Assembly (NCBI GenBank): GCA_008015835.1
Contig: SSGH01000015.1
Location: forward strand, 62,001-126,000
DNA from: Lysobacter sp.
GTDB taxonomy: Bacteria > Pseudomonadota > Gammaproteobacteria > Xanthomonadales > Xanthomonadaceae
Reading direction: 5' to 3'
DNA: 64,000 bases
Positions 59,169 to 64,000 of the stretch are shown piece after piece; the stretch's first letter is position 1; every line of letters starts with the position of its first letter. The position numbers and the translations under genes were made by a program. Below the pieces are notes generated by a model. That model had not been told where the DNA came from and made no database searches. It saw only the letters and a list, made by a program, of their open reading frames with translations.

Positions 59169-59405
59169 ATGAGCAGCATCGAAGAACGCGTCAAGAAAAT
59201 CGTCGTCGAACAACTCGGCGTGAAGGAAGAAGAAGTCACCAACAGCGCCTCCTTCGTCGACGATCTCGGCGCCGATTCCCTCGACACGGTCGAACTGGTG
59301 ATGGCGCTCGAAGAAGAATTCGAGTGCGAGATTCCGGACGAAGAGGCCGAGAAGATCACTTCGGTCCAGCAAGCGATCGACTACATCAAGAATCACGTCA
59401 AGTGA
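59169..59405 (+). CDS. acpP: Acyl carrier protein
   Basis: 78 residues, acidic. The phosphopantetheine Ser is in [28 protein letters not shown] at the start and [11 protein letters not shown] near the end are standard. TACACT at 59129-59134 may be part of its own promoter, in keeping with the high demand for ACP. It is followed by a 387-bp gap with a row of hairpins before fabF. Confidence 0.98.
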   Translation: MSSIEERVKKIVVEQLGVKEEEVTNSASFVDDLGADSLDTVELVMALEEEFECEIPDEEAEKITSVQQAIDYIKNHVK

Positions 59406-59629
59406 CGGAACGCGTTCGGCGCGCGCGAGGTACCGATGCGCGCCGAACGTCGCCGCCGCCGACGCGTTCCGACGACGAAGCCGTCGGTCCGCGCGCCGTC
59501 GACGGCGAGCTTCGGGAGACGGTTCTCTCGAACGGCGGATCGTCGTAGACCGTGCGGTCGAACGGCGCGCCGTTCGCGCCGTCTCCTTCGATGTCGCGCA
59601 TACGCGCAGCGTCCTCGCGGACGCGACCA

Positions 59630-59708
59630 CACGGGGCTGCTTGCGGCCCCGTGCGCACACTCGGAGCCGGGATTCGGCTCCGTCTCGATTCGGAGCCGCC
59701 CCGGCTCC
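59630..59708 (+). other. Three consecutive hairpins between acpP and fabF
   Basis: Stems CACGGGGC/GCCCCGTG (59630-59653), GGAGCCG/CGGCTCC (59663-59681) and GGAGCCG/CGGCTCC (59692-59708), in a 387-bp gap (59406-59792) with no gene. They could end or slow transcription after acpP or protect its 3' end. Confidence 0.7.
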
Positions 59709-59792
59709 GTCGCGGCGCCGCCGCGATCGGCCGCGAACGATTCGCCGCGCCGACGCCTCGCGACCGCCGCACGTTCGGAACTGGAGCGCTCT

Positions 59793-61031
59793 ATGTCTCA
59801 ACGTCGCGTCGTCGTCACCGGTTTGGGCATCGTTTCGCCGCTCGGCAACGATCTGGCCAGCAACTGGGACGCCATCGTCCATGGCCGTTCGGGCATCGCC
59901 CCGGTCTCGAACTTCGACGCGTCCGCGTTCGCGACGCGGATCGCGGGCGAGGTGAAGAATTTCGATCCGTCGCTTTGGATCTCGGCGAAAGATCAGAAAA
60001 AAATGGACCCCTTCATCCATTACGGCGTCGCCGCCACGATGATGGCGATCCAGGATTCGGGGCTCACCATCGACGAGCGCAACGTCGAGCGCATCGGCGC
60101 GATCGTCGGCTCGGGCATCGGCGGCATCCTCGGCATCGAAGAGCAAACCATCCGCTACCACGAGGGCGGGCCGCGCAAGGTCTCGCCGTTCTACGTGCCC
60201 AGCACGATCATCAACATGCTGCCGGGCCAAATCACGCTGATGACCGGCATCAAGGGCCCGAATTTCTCCGCCGTGTCCGCTTGCGCCTCGTCGAACCATT
60301 CGATCGGCATGGCGATGCGCATGATCCAGTACGGCGACGCCGACGCGATGATCGCGGGCGGCGCCGAGCGCGGCTCCACGCCGACCGCGATGGCCGGGTT
60401 CTGTTCGATGAAGGCGATGTCCACGCGCAACGACGAGCCCACGCTCGCCTCGCGCCCGTGGGACAAGGACCGCGACGGCTTCGTGCTCGGCGACGGCGCC
60501 GGCATCGTGGTGCTGGAAGAATACGAATCGGCGAAAGCGCGCGGCGCGAACATCTATTGCGAACTGATCGGTTTCGGCGCCAGCTCCGACGCGTTCCACA
60601 TGACCGCGCCGAGCGAGAACGGCGAAGGCCCGGCGCGCTGCATGGTCGCGGCGCTGAAGGATGCGCGCATCGCGCCGGACGCGGTGGGATATCTCAACGC
60701 GCACGGCACTTCGACGCCGCTCGGCGATTTGGCCGAAACGCTATCGATCAAAACCGCGTTCGGCGATCACGCCCGTCAGTTGATGGTGTCCTCGACCAAG
60801 TCGATGACCGGGCATCTGCTCGGCGCGGCCGGCGGCGTCGAGGCGGTGTATTCGGTGATGGCGATCAAGCACGGCGTCGTGCCGCCGACGATCAATCTCG
60901 ATCAGCCGGGCGAAGGCTGCGACCTCGATTACGTGCCGAACGTGGCGCGCGACGCGAAGATAGACGTCGCGGTGTCCAACGGCTTCGGGTTCGGCGGCAC
61001 CAACGCCTCGCTCGTGTTCCGCCGCCTCTGA
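59793..61031 (+). CDS. fabF: Beta-ketoacyl-ACP synthase II
   Basis: 412 residues. Elongating condensing enzyme. Catalytic Cys in SAVSACASSNHSIG, the two His in LNAHGTSTPLGDL and SMTGHLLGAAGG, and GFGFGGTNASLVF at the C-terminus. Full length. Begins 387 bp after acpP, 25 bp before pabB. Confidence 0.97.
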   Translation: MSQRRVVVTGLGIVSPLGNDLASNWDAIVHGRSGIAPVSNFDASAFATRIAGEVKNFDPSLWISAKDQKKMDPFIHYGVAATMMAIQDSGLTIDERNVERIGAIVGSGIGGILGIEEQTIRYHEGGPRKVSPFYVPSTIINMLPGQITLMTGIKGPNFSAVSACASSNHSIGMAMRMIQYGDADAMIAGGAERGSTPTAMAGFCSMKAMSTRNDEPTLASRPWDKDRDGFVLGDGAGIVVLEEYESAKARGANIYCELIGFGASSDAFHMTAPSENGEGPARCMVAALKDARIAPDAVGYLNAHGTSTPLGDLAETLSIKTAFGDHARQLMVSSTKSMTGHLLGAAGGVEAVYSVMAIKHGVVPPTINLDQPGEGCDLDYVPNVARDAKIDVAVSNGFGFGGTNASLVFRRL

Positions 61032-61056
61032 TCGCGTTCGACGCGCGCGCGCCGCG

Positions 61057-62523
61057 ATGATCGTCACTCGTGCGTTGCCGGCGGATTGCGATCTGCTGCG
61101 CTTGCATCGGTTGGCGCCCGCGCGCTATCCGCTGCTGTTGCAGTCCACATCGTCCTCGCTCACCGCCGGGCATACGCTCGGGCGGTGGGACATGCTGCTC
61201 GCCGCGAACGGCGAGGCGCTGCGACTGGACGGCGAAGGCGGATTGCACGCCCGCGACCGCGCCGGCGTCGAGCGCCGCATGGGCGGCGCGGACGACCACG
61301 ATTTTCTCGATGCCCTGGATGCGCGTTGGCGCAAGCTGCGGGTATCGCGCGAAGAGCCGCGCTGGCCGTTTCGCGGCGGTTGGGCGCTGTTTCTGGGCTA
61401 CGAATTGGCCGGGCAGGTCGAGCCCGTGCTGCGCGCGCCGATGGCCGAAGGCGGGTTGCCGGTCGCGCTCGCGCTGCGTTGCCCGGCGGCGATCCTGCGC
61501 GATCACGCCACCGGCGAATGCGTCGCCCTGGTCGAAAGCGAGGGCGATAGCGCCGATGCGAGCGGCGCGCCGGTTCGCGACGCCGAGACGGTGCTGCAGC
61601 GCATCGTCGACGATGTCGCGCGCTCGCGAATCTTGCCGGACGCGCGCTGGCGTGCGCCGACGATGATCGAGGACGACGCGTCGGAGGCGTTCGTGCGCGG
61701 GGTCGAACGCATTCTCGAATACCTCGCTGCCGGCGATGTGTTCCAAGTGAATCTGTCGCGCGGTTGGCGCGCGCGTTTCGCGGCGTCGAGCGGCGAGAAC
61801 GAATGCGAGCGCATCGATCCCGCCGCGTTCTACCAGCGGCTGCGCGCTGCGAGTCCCGCGCCGTTCGCGGGCCTGTTCGCGGGAGACGGATGGGCGGTGG
61901 TCAGCTCCTCGCCCGAGCGCTTGGTGTCGGTGCGCGGCGATATCGTCGAAACCCGGCCGATCGCCGGCACGCGTCCGCGCTTCGCGGGCGACGACGATGC
62001 CGCGCGCATCCGCGAGTTGGTCGGTCACCCGAAGGAACGCGCCGAACACGTGATGCTCATCGATCTGGAGCGCAACGATCTGGGTCGCGTCTGCGCGCCG
62101 GGCAGCGTGGAAGTGAACGAATTGATGACGGTCGAAAGTTATTCGCACGTGCATCACATCGTCAGCAACGTGCGCGGCCGTTTGCGCGACGGCGTGGCGC
62201 CGGGCGAAGCGATCCGCGCGGTGTTCCCGGGCGGCACGATCACCGGCTGCCCGAAAGTGCGCTGCATGCAGATCATCGCCGAACTCGAAGGCGTCGGCCG
62301 CGGCGCGTACACCGGCGCGATGGGCTGGCTCAACCGCGATGGCGACCTGGATCTGAACATCCTGATCCGTAGCGCGGAAATCGAAGGCGACACGCTGCGG
62401 TTCCGCACCGGCGCCGGCATCGTCGCCGACTCCGACCCGCAGCGCGAACTCGACGAAACCCGAGCGAAGGCGCGCGGCCTGCTGCAGGCCTTGGGCGAGG
62501 CGTCGCCCAAGAGCGCTTCGTGA
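61057..62523 (+). CDS. pabB: Aminodeoxychorismate synthase component I
   Basis: 488 residues. With a PabA glutaminase makes 4-amino-4-deoxychorismate from chorismate for folate synthesis. Signature segments: GDVFQVNLSRGWRARF, the PIAGTRPRF motif (PIAGT type for PabB), LIDLERNDLGRVC, and GGTITGCPKVRCMQII. The N-terminal domain FRGGWALFLGYELAGQ is normal. Its TGA overlaps the GTG of pabC. pabA is not in the window. Confidence 0.93.
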   Translation: MIVTRALPADCDLLRLHRLAPARYPLLLQSTSSSLTAGHTLGRWDMLLAANGEALRLDGEGGLHARDRAGVERRMGGADDHDFLDALDARWRKLRVSREEPRWPFRGGWALFLGYELAGQVEPVLRAPMAEGGLPVALALRCPAAILRDHATGECVALVESEGDSADASGAPVRDAETVLQRIVDDVARSRILPDARWRAPTMIEDDASEAFVRGVERILEYLAAGDVFQVNLSRGWRARFAASSGENECERIDPAAFYQRLRAASPAPFAGLFAGDGWAVVSSSPERLVSVRGDIVETRPIAGTRPRFAGDDDAARIRELVGHPKERAEHVMLIDLERNDLGRVCAPGSVEVNELMTVESYSHVHHIVSNVRGRLRDGVAPGEAIRAVFPGGTITGCPKVRCMQIIAELEGVGRGAYTGAMGWLNRDGDLDLNILIRSAEIEGDTLRFRTGAGIVADSDPQRELDETRAKARGLLQALGEASPKSAS

Positions 62524-63440
62524 CCTCCTCGCCGACCGCGCGCGACGCGTCGGCGCTGCGCGTATTCGCAGGCGACGAGGCGCTCGCGCCCGAGCGCGTC
62601 GCCGACGTGTTGGCGCGCAGTCGCGGCATGGCGTACGGCGACGGCGTGTTCGAGACCATGCGTGCGCATCGCGGTGCGATCCACTGGTGGCCCGCGCACT
62701 GGGCGCGCGCCGCGCGCGGCGCCGAGCGACTGGGGTTCGCGCTGCCGTCGCGGGCGCGCGTCGAAGCCGAGCGCGATGCGCGCCTGCGTGCGACGCCGGA
62801 CGGCGTCCTCAAATGGACCCTGCTGCGCGGCGCCGGCGCGCGCGGCTACGCACCCGATCCCGAAGCGCCGACGCTCTGGTGGTGGTCCGCGCATCCCGCG
62901 CCGCCGCCGTACGCGCGCGCGCTTCGGTTGCGTTGGTGCGACACGCGTTTGGCCGCGCAGCCGCGTCTGGCCGGCATCAAACACTGCAATCGGCTCGAAC
63001 AGGTGCTGGCGCGCGCGGAATGGGCGCGACTCGACGCCGACGAAGCCGCCTGCGACGACGGCCTGATGCGCGACGCCGACGGCCTCGCGATCTGCGCGAC
63101 CTCGGCCAATCTGCTGGTCTATCGCGACGGCGGTTGGCGCACGCCGCCGGTCGAACGCTGCGGCATCGCCGGCGTCTGCCGCGCCTGGGCGATCGAGGCG
63201 CTGGGCGCGCGCGAAGCCGAACTGAGCGTCGACGCGGTGGAATCGGCCGAGGCCGTCGTTCTTTGCAACGCGTTGCGCGGCCTGCTGCCGGTCGCGCGCC
63301 TCGGCGACGCCCGTTGGCCGTCGCGGCATCCGGCCGTGGACGACGCCCTGCGCCGCCTCGCCGCCGCGCATCCGGCCTTCGCCGCCTCGCCGGCGGTCGC
63401 GGAGACCGCCCGCGCCGACATCGGCGACAATGCACAATGA
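62520..63440 (+). CDS. pabC: Aminodeoxychorismate lyase
   Basis: 306 residues from GTG 62520, overlapping the pabB stop. PLP fold-type IV enzyme releasing pyruvate and p-aminobenzoate. YGDGVFETMRAHRG at the N-terminus, PLP Lys in LAGIKHCNRLEQVLA, and ATSANLLVYRDG for the phosphate site. A little longer than E. coli PabC (269). Next is mltG, as in E. coli. Confidence 0.93.
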   Translation: MTSSPTARDASALRVFAGDEALAPERVADVLARSRGMAYGDGVFETMRAHRGAIHWWPAHWARAARGAERLGFALPSRARVEAERDARLRATPDGVLKWTLLRGAGARGYAPDPEAPTLWWWSAHPAPPPYARALRLRWCDTRLAAQPRLAGIKHCNRLEQVLARAEWARLDADEAACDDGLMRDADGLAICATSANLLVYRDGGWRTPPVERCGIAGVCRAWAIEALGAREAELSVDAVESAEAVVLCNALRGLLPVARLGDARWPSRHPAVDDALRRLAAAHPAFAASPAVAETARADIGDNAQ

Positions 63441-63470
63441 CGGCGCTGCCGTGAATCCCGAGGTCCTGCC

Positions 63471-64000
63471 GTGAGTGCGCCCCGCAAACGTTCCAAATCG
63501 CTGTTCGGCCTGCTCTTGTGGGGTCTGCTGGGTGCGGTCGCGCTGTTCGCGGTCGCCGCGGTGGTCGGGTATCGGCATTACGACGCGTTCGCCGATGCGC
63601 CGATCGCCGGTATCGATCCCGGCGAAACCGTGACCATCGCGCCGGGCGATGCGCTGCCGACGGTGGTGCGCAAGCTGCGCGCTTTGGGCGCGGGCGGGAG
63701 CGACTTGGAATGGCGCGCACTGGCGCGCGAACTGGGCGCCGCGGGCAAGCTGCAGGTCGGCGAATACGCCCTGGAGCCCGGCATGAGCCCGCGCACGCTG
63801 CTGCAGCGGATGCGCGACGGCAAGGTGGTGAGCTATCGCTTCACCATCGTCGAAGGCTGGAATATCCGCGAATTGCGCGCCGCGCTCGCGAAGGCGAAGC
63901 CGCTGGCGCAAGAGGCCGCGCAACTGGACGATGCGGCGCTGATGCGCGCGCTCGGCCGCGGCGGGCAGCATCCGGAAGGCCGTTTTCTGCCCGAAACCTA
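63471..64000 (+). CDS. mltG: Endolytic murein transglycosylase MltG (N-terminal part)
   Basis: The first 176 residues are visible; the gene is cut by the window end. GTG 63471 has AGG 7 bases upstream. The cytoplasmic basic start (SAPRKRSKS) is followed by a membrane helix (LFGLLLWGLLGAVALFAVAAVVGY) and a LysM-like region (VTIAPGDALPTVVRKLRALG, LQVGEYALEPGMSPRTLLQR), then FTIVEGWNIRELRAALAKA and HPEGRFLPET, the start of the YceG domain. MltG cleaves nascent glycan strands. The catalytic Glu lies beyond the end. Confidence 0.95.
   Translation, partial: MSAPRKRSKSLFGLLLWGLLGAVALFAVAAVVGYRHYDAFADAPIAGIDPGETVTIAPGDALPTVVRKLRALGAGGSDLEWRALARELGAAGKLQVGEYALEPGMSPRTLLQRMRDGKVVSYRFTIVEGWNIRELRAALAKAKPLAQEAAQLDDAALMRALGRGGQHPEGRFLPET

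Overview
The window is a GC-rich, gene-dense bacterial chromosome segment. Gene content and order point to the Xanthomonadales (Lysobacteraceae), probably Lysobacter or a close relative. The evidence is ftsY divergent from rsmD-coaD with a YfhL-type ferredoxin and ggt nearby, a queA-tgt-yajC-secD-secF run, suhB divergent from trmJ, pabB inside the fab cluster, and hairpin-forming REP-like repeats between genes. This assignment is inference from composition and synteny. No prophage, insertion sequence, rRNA operon or CRISPR array was seen.

Layout. 1-3.3 kb: a type I secretion ABC transporter and its HlyD adaptor (incomplete at the left edge), then a 0.94-kb gap and tRNA-Phe. 4.5-10 kb: a DUF6491 protein, yggX, a Sel1-like protein, and the coupled minus-strand set ftsY / AsmA-like / mutY. 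10.3-17.4 kb: rsmD, coaD, a lipoprotein, ferredoxin, ggt, and small enzymes (GNAT, MBL-fold, MAPEG, DUF1176). 17.4-22.9 kb: a minus-strand series (histidine kinase, response regulator, alpha/beta hydrolase, upp, TPR protein) with a divergent Spy-like periplasmic protein. 23-26 kb: a class III aminotransferase divergent from an Lrp/AsnC regulator and a 2OG-Fe(II) oxygenase. 26-32 kb: queuosine synthesis (queA, tgt) and the Sec auxiliary complex (yajC, secD, secF). 32-37 kb: suhB, trmJ, and a PhnD-like binding protein translationally coupled to a GGDEF-EAL protein. 37-41 kb: exoD, a CorC/HlyC-like protein, and a DUF47-pit phosphate module behind a clear Pho box. 41-44.5 kb: small genes including an alkyltransferase-like protein and a rhomboid protease.

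44.5-51.3 kb holds the conserved MoxR / DUF58 / DUF3488-transglutaminase set, but its members are separated by a three-gene insert: a calpain-like cysteine protease, a putative lipoprotein and a coiled-coil membrane protein. This is the most unusual region of the window. 51.4-54.5 kb: a GT39-like glycosyltransferase with a C-terminal Ig-like domain, REP repeats, and maf. 54.6-64 kb: yceD-rpmF-fabH-fabD-fabG-acpP-fabF-pabB-pabC-mltG (mltG cut by the window end). This is fatty-acid and folate-precursor synthesis, without plsX in its usual place and with strong hairpins in several gaps.

Stop/start overlaps (ATGA or GTGA) are common and were used to fix several start codons. Long antisense open frames are frequent because of the GC content and were not called as genes.
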